This document shows, piece by piece, positions 1-13,452 of a stretch of DNA of 64,000 bases (the stretch's first letter is position 1; every line of letters starts with the position of its first letter). Made by a program: the position numbers and the translations under genes. Source of the DNA: Rosa chinensis (lineage: Eukaryota; Streptophyta; Magnoliopsida; Rosales; Rosaceae); NCBI RefSeq assembly GCF_002994745.2, contig NC_037090.1:25905501-25969500 (forward strand). The letters are read 5' to 3'. A model generated the notes under the pieces. That model was not told the DNA's origin, made no database searches, and was given only the letters and a program-made list of their open reading frames with translations.

Positions 1-1620
1 TACCTAATATGCAAAGTTTATGTTAGATCTTGCTTACATATCATCTTTTATATTCTGTGTCCATATGTGGGGTTCAGTTCCATTGTTATTTCCTAGTGAG
101 GCTGGTTCCAAACATGGTAACTAGGTCAACTAGGCCCTTCAGGTTAGCTGTTCTTTTGACAAATGCACTAGTACCTGTCTACTAGATTGGGAATTTGGAT
201 AGAGAATCTGTGTTTGTCTATGAAATAATAAGTGAGGTTGAGTAACCCTCACGCCGAAAGCAACAGTAAGATTTTTCTCTGATAAAACTAGCATTAACAA
301 TTTGGTTCTTCCTTTAATCCAAAGGAGACGGTAGAAACCAGCTGATTAGACTGAGCTTCATGCTGTTTAGTGAATCAGTCTCGATCGATAGTCATCCAGC
401 ACCCACCACTGAAAATCAAGCAGTTTTCTGTTTGCCATCAGTATATCCTCCAAACTTGATATGTGTGCAGAATCCATAAAAGCTGAGATCCTGTTGGCAC
501 AATCACCATATATGAACCCCGTTCCCCGTAGTACAATAGGAAATACAGACCACAGACACATAGGATTGACACATACATTTAGTCACTCCTGTTCCAAGGA
601 AAAGAGTTGCTTTCCAAGTCGAGACTGTACAGTAGATGTTTGGGCCGCCATTTGGATTGACAGGATTGGGAACCCAATTGTTTAAGGTAGTTGTCAATGC
701 CACCTTATGATTCTCTTCTTTTGGAGTATTGGAAGTAAGGGAATAAAAAAAAAAAAAAAAAAAGATTTCCAACAGATTTCTTGTATTTTGTTATTCTGAA
801 TCCAATTGAAACATATTAAAGGTTTTCTAGACTAATTTTGCCTCCTTGTCTTTTCCAATTATTTCCCTTTTGTTGTATAAGTTCAAAGTGTATTTCCACG
901 ATGTATTTACCAATGGATTGCGTACTCATAATCTTAGATGAGCAGAGTATGTCTGCTACCTTGGTCTAATTTTCCATTCTTCATCCATGAGCCTGCGTCC
1001 AACTATTTTCTAGAATATCCCCATATATGTGTTTGTTAATTGTTGCTACATTGTGGTTCATGTAGGGGCATGTGCCAAAGTTTTGTTATGATTGCTGATG
1101 ATGGTTTCTCAATTGTGTTTAGTGTTCTAGAAAGTTGAACACTTGAACTGTTTCTTATATTGTGCAGAGGTCTGTCACGAGGAGGGTTGACACGCAGCAC
1201 CCAATAACAAAATCACAATTGCAGCTGCAGAAAGGCGTTAGTGCACGTGCCTTGTTCTTCCTTCCGTTTACCACTTATTTTATGTCCCCCACCCCCCTAC
1301 TGTGATTGTAGTTGGCATGCCAACGCTGGCTGGCAAGAGAGAAAATCCAGAAAAGAGATCAAACTCTGAGAAAGCAGTGGGTAGGATCACGATAATCTTC
1401 TTATCCTGCCTGCCTTTCTACTCAATTCTTGGGTATGTTCATGCCGAAAGTTACAAATGGTTTCGAAATGGTTGACTACATATATCAATTCTAGTCTAAG
1501 CCGCAATTCCGGAATCACGATAATCTTCTTATCCTGCCCACCTTTCTACTTTCACAACTCTTTGCAGGTCAATGTGGTCAGGGTGATCCGGTGACGTGAA
1601 ATGTTTCCTCTTCTATATCA
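1..1620 (+). other. Unassigned left edge; possible last exons of an unidentified + strand gene
   Basis: No known protein is recognised here. Two stretches look like short exons: about 1168-1236, preceded by a pyrimidine/GCAG acceptor, and about 1311-1380, Lys/Arg-rich and followed by GTAGGA. A third acceptor (TTTGCAG) ends at 1568 and is soon followed by a stop. They could be the tail of a gene whose body lies left of the window, or chance. A roughly 40-bp direct repeat (CACGATAATCTTCTTATCC...) occurs at about 1387-1430 and 1516-1555. The short overlapping ORFs at 367-772 on both strands resemble nothing known. A poly-A tract lies at about 745-763. Confidence 0.2.
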
Positions 1621-2189
1621 AATGTTCACCTCATCCGTAACTAACCATGTGTTTGATGAAAGTCAGACTGAACTGCGGTTTGAGTTGATCATGACCAAAA
1701 AGTAGTCATTAGACACTTCTAAACAGAATATTTTTATCATTTAACCAAAGGGTGTTTTTTTTTTTTTTAATCGAAATTTAACCGAGATTTTTAGGCTATT
1801 TTTGTTTTTAATTTTTAATCCAAATGTGGGATATTTGGAATGAGCAACAAGGGTTTGGGGTATACTGCAAAGCATTTGCAATTTATCAGCCTCGGTTTAA
1901 GATTTCAATACTCTGAAATATCACAAAACTTTCCGTTCAATTAGGACGTGGGCGTGGATGTTGATATAAAGTTTAAAAAATTCTTTTATACACTGATGAT
2001 GCAAGTGAATAAATAATTTCAGTAAATCTGAGCCGTTCAGTCAATTTTTTTTAATAAAAAAAAACGTATTGATGTTATCTAACCGTAACTGAATACTCTC
2101 ATATAAAATTTGGGGTATTTAAATTCTGCGACGAACAGATTCTTGGAACTAAAAGTTGAAAAGCCAAAATTGAAAAGCGCGCGAAGAAA

Positions 2190-3117
2190 AACTAGGTATA
2201 TATGTTGGGTTTTGTTTTTTTTTTTCGGGGAACACTCTTTTCCTCTCTGAAGCCTCCTGAAGTGACCGAACTAGGGACTCCCGAACTTGAGCGCTGTTCT
2301 TCTCCTCCTCTCCGTCTCCTCCGAGCTCCAGCCTCCAGGTATCTCTCTCTCCCTCTCCGTCTTCTTCTTCTCCTTTATATTCAGATATACCCTTTTTTTG
2401 AAGTTTCTGATTTCCGAATTCTGATCTTCAGTTCTTCCGTTTTTCGGCGGCTCGCGGCTCAGCCCTTGATCAATGTTCAAAATTGCTGGGTTATTCACTC
2501 CACCGAAAGAGGTATTCTAGTAAAACCCGATTCATCTCCAAATTGAAATTGTTAATTCTGATAAATCCCAGTTATTGGTGGGTTGGGTTTGCTGAATTTG
2601 TGCGTGTATGGAACTAAAATTTATTGGTCCCGTAAAATTTTAGAACTGGTTTGGTGAAGCTATGTGTCTAGGGTTAAATTATTTATCTTTATGTACAAAT
2701 TTGAAGAAGTTCCGAATAGATGTTGCCCATAATCCAAATGATACAGAGGAGTCCATTTGGTGCTTTCTCTGTGAAGCTCAATTATATGGAATTAAGGAAG
2801 CAAGGGAACGGTTTCTTGAGACAAGTTATTGATACCAAGATAAAGGGCTTTGTAGCTTTCAACTTCAAAAATGTCTTTTAGATGTCTATAGGGTCCTAAC
2901 CGAGTATCTTTAAGAGGGGATTGTTGTTAAGAATGCATTTATCTTTCATGTTTTTGTGTTGAACCATGAACTGCTGAATTTGCAGCTTTTGTGTGTGTGT
3001 AATTCAATATTTCAGGTTAGTGTCAACATTTGTGGCTGAATTTTTTTTCCTTCCTCTGTTAGGAAGTTCAAGCCCCACCGAGCTTGTAATCCTGGATCCG
3101 CCCCTGCAGCCGTTCCG
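2190..3117 (+). promoter_or_regulatory. Promoter and intron-containing 5' leader of the CPSF73-II gene
   Basis: A TATA-like ATATATG lies at about 2196-2203. Downstream is a CT-rich leader typical of plant 5' UTRs (about 2226-2340), ending in CCAG|GTATCTC, a good donor. A matching acceptor, TGTTAG|GAAG, ends at about 3061 and leads directly to the ATG at 3118. The open frame within 2202-2546 is therefore best read as leader plus intron rather than a protein. Inferred from composition and splice signals only. Confidence 0.5.
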
Positions 3118-6100
3118 ATGGCCATCGACTCTCTCGTTCTGGGTAGACCCTCTCTCTCTCTCTCTTCTTCACCATAACCTTCTCTATCTATCATCACATA
3201 TAGATGGATTTCTGTAAAGCTTAAAATTTCACGGTTTCAGGCGCTGGGCAAGAGGTAGGCAAGAGCTGTGTGATTGTGACGATAAACGGGAAACGCATCA
3301 TGTTCGACTGTGGAATGCATATGGGCCACCTCGACCACCGCCGCTACCCGGACTTCTCTCTCATCGGCCCAAACTTCAATCAAACCCTCACTTGCATCAT
3401 CATTACTCACTTGTAAGCTCAAAACCTAATCCGAAACTTATAAACAAAATCCACAGTCAGTTAGCTAATTGGATATTTCCTGTGGCAGTCATCTGGATCA
3501 CATTGGCGCGCTCCCTTACTTCACTGAAGTCTGCGGTTACAGTGGCCCCATTTACATGACTGTAAGGTGTTCGATGAAATGTCTGTGTGAGCTGATTATT
3601 TTTGGTGGTGTTTTGTTTTGACTGGTTTTTTGGTGTGTTGCAGTATCCGACGAAGGCGCTGGCGCCTTTGATGTTGGAGGATTATAGGAAAGTGATGGTT
3701 GAGAGAAGGGGAGAGGAGGAACAGTTTACGTCGGAGCACATTGTCGAATGCATGAAGAAAGGTGTGTGAATCTTGAGTTTTTATGGAGGTGGTAGAGATA
3801 TTGTGGTTTCGGAACTGAATTCAGCTGTTATGGTGCTTTAATGCAGTTATACCGGTGGACCTGAAGCAGACGGTGCAGGTTGATAAGGATCTTCAAATCC
3901 GTGCTTACTATGCAGGACATGTAAGGCTTTCGTGTTGTCATCTTGCTCAACTGTTGAGTCCTGAACTCCTGATCATAGTTTTCTTTTTTATGCTTCTCAG
4001 GTTCTTGGAGCTGCAATGTTTTATGCAAAGGTGGGAGACGCTGCTATGGTGTACACAGGAGACTATAATATGACACCAGATAGGCATCTTGGAGCAGCTC
4101 AAATTGATCGACTAAGTTTGGACCTTGTTATTACAGAGTATGGGATGTGTGTGTTTGTATGTGCGCTTGTTACTTTTTTACGTGTCTATTCTTTTGTAGC
4201 ATATCCTAATGTATGTCTGTACTTACATTCTGGTACCTATTGATCTTTACTTGTGATTATTTCAGATTCTGTTTTCTTTAGCTTATTTCGAGGAACATAT
4301 GTATCAGATGTTTATCCTTTGTTGTGGTGACACCACAATTCTTGATGCTTCATCATCTTTCCTACATTAGAGTTTGCTTCAAGGTTTGAGTTTAAGATTA
4401 ACTCTGGAGTATAGAATTATGTTAGTGTGTGTGTGTGTGTGTGACACTCCGCTTTGTTGGTTCTCCTTTCTGAACTTAGGACACAATTTTTTGATGCATG
4501 AAACCCTTTTGTTGGGCACCTGCTTATGTATGCTGTGCATTAGGTTAATCCTTTCACTTTTCCTGCTGCAGGTCCACATATGCAACAACCATTCGTGATT
4601 CAAAATATGCCCGGGAAAGAGAATTTCTCAGAGCTGTACGTTAATGATAAGATTGAAGTGTCAATTTTATAGTTTTCTTACACTTTTGAATTCTGATCTA
4701 TGATCTTCCATCTTTAAACTCTAATATGAGATCTTATGGGTTTTTTTTTCCCTAAAAAAAAAAAAAACTGATGTGTTTATGTTTTGTCTTGGTTTTACAT
4801 ATGATTTATCTCTGAAGGTGGTTGTCTTCTTGATTTATATGCAGGTTCACACTTGTGTTGCTGGTGGGGGAAAAGTGCTAATTCCTTCGTTTGCTCTGGG
4901 AAGAGCTCAGGTATTTCAATCAAGATGGTTTTGATTGCGTTGACTTCAATTATCTGTATTTCATCCAATTTCGTCATGTGTTAGTTAAAGAAATGTAAAG
5001 AAGTATGCTTTACCTATGATACATGTTGAGCCCAGAGGACAAAGAAACGAAAAAGGGGAAAAAAGAGAGACATTTGGTCCTGAATAATTTGTTTCTGATA
5101 AAAAATTCCTTGCAGTTAGATAGCATGCTCGCGTGTTATAACTCTAATAACTTAATCAGCATCCTTAACTTATTGAAGCCTTTCAAGCTGAATAGGTCTA
5201 GAAAATGGATATGCATTCGTAAATTTAGATCGTATGGAAATTAGATCTTTCAGACAAGATGAAAGATATATCTTTTGTATTACTTAGAAGGCCTTATCTC
5301 ATGAAAGCCAGACACAAGTACAATAATGTTGGGTTCTTCTTATCTTTATGTACTAAATTCTTTTGGTTGTGAAATTTTTTACTGAAAGTAATCTAATACT
5401 ATGTAGGAACTCTGTATCTTATTGGAAGACTACTGGGAGCGCATGAATTTAAAAGTTCCTATTTACTTCTCAGCAGGTTTGCAGTTGCTTCTTCTCATAT
5501 AACTCTTTGCATGATATGCTGTCAAATTGTCTGTTATTCTTTTAATCCGGAAAATGCATGCTTTGCTGATATCAAATTTCTACTGATGTTAATAATTCTT
5601 TCAGGTTTGACGCGTCAAGCCAATATGTATTATAAGATGCTCATCAGTTGGACCAGCCAGAAAATCAAAGAGACATACTCCACACATAATGCATTTGATT
5701 TTAAAAATGGTAATTCTTTTTATCTGTTAGCTCTGAGGTAATGGAGTAGTTTCTGATGTGTTTCTTTAGGACTTCAAGTGGATAGGTTAATTAAGAGGTA
5801 TTACTTCGTCCAGTAGCGATATGAAATGTTGATGAACGGAGAAAAAAAAGTTTAAAATGGAAATGAAAAGTAGAAGGGAAGACTGTTAGCTTTTGGCCTT
5901 GTTATTACTCCCTTTCCCATTTTGTTTTAAATTCGTGGGCCTATCCTATGCAAGAACTCTCACTTGCTGAGCTTTACTTTAAGCTAATGGCACAAAATAA
6001 GTAGAAAAGTATCTGTATTGCCTTTCCATAAGTTTTACTTTGGAAGTTTATTAGATTTTGTTGGACTCAAACACATGAAACATTCATGAACTAGTACTGG

Positions 6101-7728
6101 TTTTCTTCCTTGCTTGAAGCTTTCAAGCTTCAAAGATAGTAAAACAATCTTCCTTGTTTGGATTCATAAACAATCTATTAAATTTTTGATTGAACGACAT
6201 GATACTATTTTGTATCATATTAACTTTCTGAAAATTGATATAGTAAGTTATTGTTTCATTGCTGATGAAGAATTGTTTGATATTCCCTCCATCTTACTTT
6301 CATGAGTTTGAATGCTGCAGTTCACAAATTTGAACGGTCTATGATAGATGCTCCTGGACCTTGTGTTCTGTTTGCCACACCAGGGATGATCAGTGGTGGT
6401 TTTTCACTTGAGGTTTTTAAGCACTGGGCTCCTTCAGAAAAGAATCTTGTTACAATGCCAGGGTAACTGCCTTCTCTGTTATGTATTTTCCAAATCTAGA
6501 ATTTAATTGCAGATATTGGTAATAGACTTTGGGTTGAAACCACGGTGATTACTATAACAAAAACCAAAGAAAATTGTCGAGTGTTGTTTCAGGCTAGCTG
6601 GTAAGCTTAGCTGTCTATAATATCTCTCCTGGTGTCTAAAAATTAGAGAAAGAATGTTTTAATGTTTATATGTCCATGGTTCTCTCTGTTCATGAGTGTG
6701 CCAAGTTGAACTTTTAGTGATTGTTTCTTCTTCATTTCTAGGTATTGTGTGGCTGGAACCATAGGACATAAATTAATGTCGGGTAAACCGACCAAAATTG
6801 ATCTGGACAAGGACACCAGAATTGATGTGCGATGCCAGGTTTATCTTCTTCACTTACTGCTTAGCATAATTTCATATGAGAATTCATATCATTTTTCTCG
6901 AGTTAATTTGAATTTATTCATGAGGTGATTTGTTTGCATTGCCAGATTCATCAATTGACTTTCAGTCCTCATACAGATGCCAAAGGGATTATGGATCTGG
7001 TGAAGTTTCTTTCTCCCAAGCACGTGATTCTTGTTCATGGTGAGAAGCCTAGGATGGCTACTCTAAAAGGAAGAATTCAATCCGAACTGGGAATTCAATG
7101 CTACGACCCTGCAAACAATGAGACCGTGTCAGTTCCGTCCACCCACTATGCGACAGCAGTAGCTTCTGATGCATTTGTCCAAAGTTGCTCAAATCCAAAC
7201 TTCAAGTTTTCTACAAGCGGCTCAGAACACGAGCAAGGTTCAAGTTCGAGTAACAGAAAATCCATTCCACGACTGCAAGTAAGTGATGATAGGGTAGCCG
7301 AAGGGATCTTGGTTATGGAGAAAAACAAAAAAGCCAAGGTAGTGCACCAAGATGAGCTCCTGGTCATGTTAGAAGAAAAGAAGCACCAAGTGAAGTTTGC
7401 ATATTGCTGTCCTGCTCACATTGGTAACTTGCAAGAGAATCAAGAGACTGAGAGCACCGGTCTGCCTCTGTCTTCAACAAACAATGATATGCTTCAGCTA
7501 TTGTCTGCAAAACTCACAAATGAACTCTCCGAGGTGAACATTCAAGATTTCGGGGATCACCTTCAAGTGGAGTCGTTTCGCGTGTCCATTTGTTCGAAGG
7601 AGGATTGCCCTTACAGATTAAGTGACAACGGTGGTGAAGAGCACTATGAACCAATGTTCTTTTGCTGCAGTTGGGCAATGGAAGATGAGAAGCTTGCATG
7701 GAAAGTCATCTCAATGTGTCAAAAATAA
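3118..7728 (+). CDS. CPSF73-II: Cleavage and polyadenylation specificity factor 73-II (INTS11-type MBL/beta-CASP endonuclease)
   Basis: Nuclear zinc-dependent endonuclease of the metallo-beta-lactamase/beta-CASP family, which cuts pre-mRNA or snRNA 3' ends. The plant CPSF73-II protein is the counterpart of human Integrator INTS11. Thirteen coding exons fit GT-AG rules with phase kept: 3118-3142, 3241-3412, 3489-3561, 3644-3761, 3847-3920, 4001-4137, 4572-4635, 4845-4910, 5407-5476, 5605-5709, 6321-6462, 6742-6838, 6946-7728. They total 1926 nt, about 641 residues, slightly longer than the roughly 613 of Arabidopsis. Catalytic motifs are intact: HFHLDH (H65, H67, D69, H70), AGHVLGA with H154, YTGDYNM with D175, then beta-CASP blocks FATPGM and GTIGHK, and the C-terminal LVHGEK histidine. 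The start [12 protein letters not shown] matches the conserved family N-terminus. The C-terminal extension after about residue 440 is Ser/Lys-rich, as in plant homologues. No break was seen, so it is likely functional. Confidence 0.95.
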
Positions 7729-10700
7729 TAGTATTAGTGTATAAAATTTTATATAAATATTAGCATCTGTATCAATCAGCTTCCGTGGTCTTCTATTGGA
7801 GTGTCAACTGTTTTTTTGTTAATTAATTTTTCATAGTACCGAAAGGTTAAATTTAGCCATATAACTTATGAGTAGACCCGCTAATTATTCTATATATAAA
7901 GTGTGAATAACACTGTTTTACTGTTCCTAAGAAGAGGCGGAAAAGCCCTTTTTGTCCTCACTATTCGAGGACAATATCAAGCTGGTGGAAAAGTCCTGTC
8001 CTTGCTCTTCTCTGTGTTGGATAGGCATAATGATTGGGGTTGGGACATGAAGATCAACAAAACCGAAAGAAGAGAGCAGAGAGAAAAGAGGAATACAAGA
8101 GACGAAAGCAGAAGATCTGTGAGCTCTGGAAAGAAGAGAGAAGAAAGAAAAGACCGGTTGCAAGGTATTGGATTTGTGGTTTGAATAGACCGGTTTTTGA
8201 ATCGTTCAGTGGTTTTTATTGTTGAATTTTTTCTCCTTTTGTTAGATATTTTTGAGATATTTTTAGTGTACTGGAGGATAGGTTGAAATTATTAATTCTC
8301 AGAGTGGGTTGTTTTGTGTCAAAGTTTCAGGAATAGATTTGAGGTAATAATGTTCATGTGTTGTTCGATTTGTATGTGTTTGCAGAGGAAGGGTGAAAAG
8401 GGGAGCGAAAGAGTAAAGAGTAGAGGAAAGGAGATGGGCGTTATCATTCATCTACCCATAAAAGGTAAGAGTCGCTGAGTTCTTCTTGCTTCTTAATCTG
8501 GTGTTCGAATGATTGATTACTGATTTTGTATTTTGTTGTTTTATCGTTGATGATCGGGTTGGACTGAAAGTTAGGCTTATTTGGATAAAAGTAAATATAT
8601 GATATTGATCTTAGTTTTGATGTGAGAAGAGAAAGAAGAATTTGATTCTTGGCTGTTGGGGTAGTCGGTTTTGGGAATGGCTTTTTTTTTTTTTTTTGCG
8701 TAGGAAGAACGAGGGCCTGCGTTATTGGGTTGTGCAAGTGGTTTAATATTTGTTTGATGCATTAGTCTATCAGAGTTGAATTCTTATACAACTGCAATAA
8801 GGGTCTTTAGTATGTGTTTGTCATATTGATCTTTCTCATGTTTCTGAGTTTAGGGTTGATGAGAGAACTGTTGGTATGTTATTGACATTGTTGGCTTGCT
8901 GTGCTCTTACCAAAACCAGTACTCTACATTAAGGCTTTGATTTGGTCATGTTAGAATTAGCTAATGGTATACAATCAGACCTTAAGTAGCTTTTGATAAT
9001 CATTATTAATCCCTGAAAATGATTAAGGTCTTTTAACTCCAGAAAGTTCTTCCTTGCTGTATGTTGGTCTAGAACAATGACACTTAACATTTGAAGATCT
9101 TTCAATTTGTTCATAAACTTCGCTGATTTCTTATTTGACATTCGGCCGAAAAATCAATATTATTTTGAGAGTGGGAAGCAAAAAGTGGTATTTTGTGATT
9201 TAGAAGTTGGAACCATCAAAATTTTGGGCATTTTGTTATTTAAAATATCAGCTTTCTAACTCAACAATTCCACTTCTACACCAAACTCCCATAATGTAGA
9301 AATAAGTGTAGGAATGTTTTTTCAGCAGTCCTTACCTTACACAATGTTTATTTCAACAATCTTGATTGGAGCCAATAAACAAATGATAATTGTTATAACA
9401 TCTCTTTATGGTCTTGATGCTGTTCTTATTTTTCTATTTGTGCAGGTCTGCTGTTGGAAATCAAATTGTCAAGAAAAATTGTTTTTCTAGCCTGAAGTAT
9501 ATTGCGGTGGTATTAGGAAGACTGAGGTGAAGATTGCAGATTCTGCAGATATTGAATCAAATTCACTGTTCACTGCAGGTAAAATTTTCCAGCAGTTAAT
9601 TTTTCTATCTATGGGGCTGTGACGGTTGATGGTTACTACATTTTCCTTTAATTACTTCTCAATCTTTTGACTTTGGACTTGGTTTGATTTATCTTTCTCT
9701 TTGCAATGTTTGTTTTATTAATTGGCTTATATGTTTGTTCGTTGCTACATTTCCAATCTGTAATATAAATACAGTTTCTAAATTCTTTCTTCTTCTTCTT
9801 TTCGTAAAAAGGGGAAAAGGAGGAGAAGATTTAAGCTTTTGGTAATGAATACCCATGTTTTGTGAAAATTTTCATTCAGGGGAAGCAACCCATGTTTGTT
9901 TATCTTTACTAGAGCTGAATTTTGATTTTGTAATCCAGCTCATTCTGTTTTTGGTTTTCGAAATAGGGTTTGTATTGATGGTATAGATTTTATAAATGTT
10001 TAACAAGTCCTTTTAATATGGACCTGTTGAAGACTTCACATTGAATGGCAATATGCTATTCATGTTTTGCATTACTCTTATGTCTCAGTTTTCTATTCCA
10101 TGTTTACTTCTGCTTTATTTCGGGCTTAATCGGCATCACCATGGTTCCAAACTAACTGTTTCCAAACTTTGCAAATAGGTCGACATTCATGTTGCAGTCA
10201 AGTTGCAGACCAGAGTTTCTTTGTTGATAGAACTCTATCAATTGAAAGGTATTGAATTTGGCTGGTTGATATGTGTCATGTTTATATGTTCTCACTGCTT
10301 CTGTTTTGTTTTTGGTTTTTCTGTTTTTTTTTTTTGGGTGAAAGTATTCTTATATTTCATATGTCGTTGTTCTAAATTGATTATTGTCCACTTTATTAAA
10401 CGTGTCTCTTTCTGTCTTTTAATTTTGTGATTGATATTTAGTAATTCATATGTGTAATAGATATCTTTGTTATTTAATGTTGGAATTGACATCTTTAGCT
10501 GGAATATGGACCATCATATAAACAAATAAAATGCCCAATTCAATTGTGAATTGACCAAGTGCTGCTTTCATTTTGGAGTTTTGAATATTTTTATCTGCTG
10601 TGTTTGTGGATGGGTGAAGAGGAATGCTTGGAAATTCAATAATCATTTAAACCTCTAATGCAAGGTTCTGAATATTCCTATTATAATTTAAATAGAAATT

Positions 10701-13088
10701 TAATGACTAACACATTTGATTACATTTCAGGTGTCAAACTTAGTAATGCTTGGAAGAAGTTAGAGAAGAATTTTGTTATAGAATCTTTTGCTGGTAAAGT
10801 TATATACTTTTTTGAATTGCCTTTGTGTTATGATACAATTTCTTTTTTGTTAGAAGTGAGTATCTTTTTTTTCGTTTAATTTCTTAAAGCTGAATTCTTT
10901 GATGCCTTTGAGCCAATTTGATGTTTTCAATTGGAGGTCTCAATTGGGTTTTGATGATTGTTTTCCTTAATTTTGGTACTTATTATATCTGCCCTGATGT
11001 GGGTTTGAATGTTGGTAACTTGGTAATGGAAAGTAGCTTCCTTTTGGATTAAAGGTACATTAAAGGTTTCAAGCTTTGGAACACAAATAGGCCTCTTCGA
11101 TATATACCAAATCTTAAAAGAAGGAATCTTTAGATCTCAGGTTTACATTCCACCTAGATATATAAACCCATTATCAGGTTCAGCCTCAATTTTCCCCTTT
11201 CTTCTTGCTCTCTCTACCGCTTCGTTCTCCCTCTTGAGTAGCTTCTTCAACGATTTGAAAAACAAAGATCACAATCTGTTCCCCCCACTTAGTGTGTTGT
11301 ATCTATCTGATGCTGCAGATATAGTTAAAGAAAGATGATTTGCAGCCATTATGGTGAGTATATATGCGATCAGAGAAATGATGATATCTGTAGTTTGGAA
11401 TGTAACTGACTGATATGATTGTAATTCTTATGTGGCAAATTTATTGATTTCCTTTACGTGGTTTACTTGCAGCCCCATTTCAGTCTGATATGGAGATATC
11501 TATACCTGATAAGCCATGTTTGAAAACCAAGTGCTTTCTCTTCCATCGCCTATAGATGAGGTCTGTGATTTTAATCTTCGACATTACAAAAGCGATACAG
11601 CAGATGGTTATGCAGAAGGTGAGGCAGCAGTTCTGTTTCAAATTGTTCATGTTTGTTTTATATGGAAGCATTTTGATTACTATAGTGTACATTGTTTTTC
11701 TAGGAAGTTATAAATTAACTAAATTCATTTACTACATTTCAACAGTTGTTGCAGACACAGAGAATAGCTTGGTCGGAATTGTCCCTCCAACTGTCCGCTT
11801 CATGTGGCAGCTACTGAAGCGCGCACTCTCAAATCTGAACTCTCAATACTGCAGCAGAGGGAAGAAGGGAAAGAGGAAACGAGAGGAGACAGAGATATTG
11901 AGGAGGTTTTGATCTGGGTTTTGCCGATGAGAGGAACAAAGATGCAGAGAGGAAGGAAAAGAAGATGAAGAGGGAGAGCCTTCAGCAATTAGATATGATC
12001 TGATTGAAATTCCAAGGTACGATTTTCACACTGAATCCTGTCAATTGTATGATTTTTGATGTGAGAATAATTGATTGGTTAGCTATCAAGAGGTATATCT
12101 GTAAGTTGGAAAAGCTATTGTTTTATTTTCTTCCTTTTGATTTTTGTTTCTTTTCATTCCTGCATGGTTCTTCGTTCTGGAGTTTCGGAGTTGGATTTGA
12201 GTGGGATCTGGAATTGATTTTGAGAAATTATGTTAGGTGAAGAATTGGATTCTTTGGTTTAGGATTATTGGGATATAAAGTAGGGACTTGGTTTTGATTT
12301 TGATTGAGATTTTATTGATTTGGATTGGTCATTGAAAGGGTTTTCATTTTTTTTCTTTTATTTTTTTATTTTTAGGGATGAGAAGAGTTTTGCAGCAGAA
12401 TCTCAGCCAAAACAGGTTGGATTTCTAATTCCTAATGTTGTTTCTGCGATCTGTTTATGTGATGTGATGTGATGTGTGAGGTACAAGTTTATTTGTGATT
12501 GGTCTTTCAAAGACCTTGAGAATTTAAGATGCTGTGGTACTATTTAGCTTCCAGTCTTTTTATGAACAAATGCGCTGCTAAGATGACAGTAAACGAAATA
12601 TGATTTATACCTTTCAATTACGACACTATAATGTAATTGACCATCCATCACATTCTTTTTCTGAAAGGTAGAAATGTGCCTTTGAATCAAGTCTTGCGAA
12701 TTTGTCATATGGAAAGCATGCAATATGCATTTGATGATGCTGCAAGAAATTTGTTTGGTGAACTGCAGATGCAAAATTCAAAAAATTAGTAATTTTTCTT
12801 CCTTGATCTAGATGGGAGATTAACAGTCTACAAACTATTTGAATGTCCCAAATCTGTGTACATTTCCTTTCGCTGATTTCGACTACCAAATAATATGAAA
12901 TTGAGGAATATCTTATACCTTTTTAGCAATGTGATGACCCATTTATTGGTTAAGTTTACAAGTCATGGTCGAGTCTTATTCAGGCCGGTATCGCATATAT
13001 CCCATTCGTTGAGAGATTCCAAAGCATCTTATCACAGGACTGATCAACTCATTATAATGTTTAGTTTGCTCCATTATTCTCATTGCAG
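7729..13088 (+). other. Gene-poor 5.3 kb with spliced-looking non-coding exons
   Basis: No protein family is recognisable. Several AG/GT-bounded segments with leader-like composition occur: purine-rich 8040-8164 ending CAAG|GTATTG, 8386-8464 ending AAAAG|GTAAGAG, about 9447-9579 ending GCAG|GTAAAA, and an exon from about 11472. They could be leader exons of a non-coding transcript or of a gene destroyed downstream, where IST1- and FKF1-like fragments follow on the same strand. The largest open frame (11556-11912) matches nothing I know. The rest is AT-rich. Confidence 0.3.
11157..11360 (+). promoter_or_regulatory. Candidate promoter and leader exon
   Basis: TATATAAA at 11159-11166 is followed by a CT-rich stretch (about 11185-11240) like a plant leader, then a short ATG frame at 11335 running into a clear donor TATG|GTGAGT at about 11354. 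The next acceptor CTTGCAG ends near 11472, but the joined frame soon meets a TAG. It may be the start of the decayed gene whose fragments lie at 13.1-14.3 kb, or a non-coding RNA promoter. Not proven. Confidence 0.3.
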
Positions 13089-13237
13089 GGAATGCCCTGA
13101 GAAATGTAAGGAAGCTATTGCATCACTGATGGTTGCTGCAGCTAGATTTTCTGATTTACCAGAGCATGTTGTTTGACATTAGGCAACTATTTCAAGAGAG
13201 ATATGCGAACTCTCTGGCTTATTGTGTGGATCAAAAG
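13089..13237 (+). pseudogene. IST1-like (ESCRT-III regulator) exon fragment, frameshifted
   Basis: IST1-domain proteins bind ESCRT-III and Vps4 at multivesicular bodies. Acceptor CATTGCAG precedes an exon encoding ECPEKCKEAIASLMVAAARF and then a DLPE motif. The continuation RQLFQERYANSLAYCVDQK lies in another frame up to the donor AAAAG|GTAATT. This matches the middle of the plant IST1 domain (usual form: ECPEECREA... AAARFADLPEL... F..RYG). The frame breaks right after LPE with an in-frame TGA, so this copy cannot encode the domain. No other IST1 exon was found upstream or downstream, so only one exon of a multi-exon gene is present. Confidence 0.65.
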
Positions 13238-13410
13238 GTAATTTTCTATGGACCTTCTTATGGGGCATTTTCAAAGCTCCAACTCTGAATTCATATATAA
13301 AGTTGCCTTTTATCTGCATATGGGATTCACCACCTCCATGTATTTATCTTTGTGCTAGCAGTTTTTCATTTGCTCTACTGCATCACAACCTCAGCTTTGG
13401 GAAGGCACAA

Positions 13411-13412
13411 GG

Positions 13413-13452
<40 letters not shown>
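13411..13452. repeat. (CT)n(CA)n compound microsatellite
   Basis: A run of CT dinucleotides switches directly to CA dinucleotides. It lies between the IST1-like and FKF1-like fragments. Simple repeat; no function inferred. Confidence 0.9.

Noticed and set aside
367..772. Overlapping short ORFs on both strands
   Set aside because: No family features; one runs through a poly-A/T tract.
2202..2546. 114-codon ORF upstream of CPSF73-II
   Set aside because: It overlaps a CT-rich leader with a clear donor; low-complexity Leu/Ser composition. Treated as 5' UTR and intron.
7903..8225. Lys/Arg/Glu-rich ORFs on + and opposite ORF on -
   Set aside because: Purine-rich low-complexity stretch gives open frames in several phases; more likely a non-coding exon.
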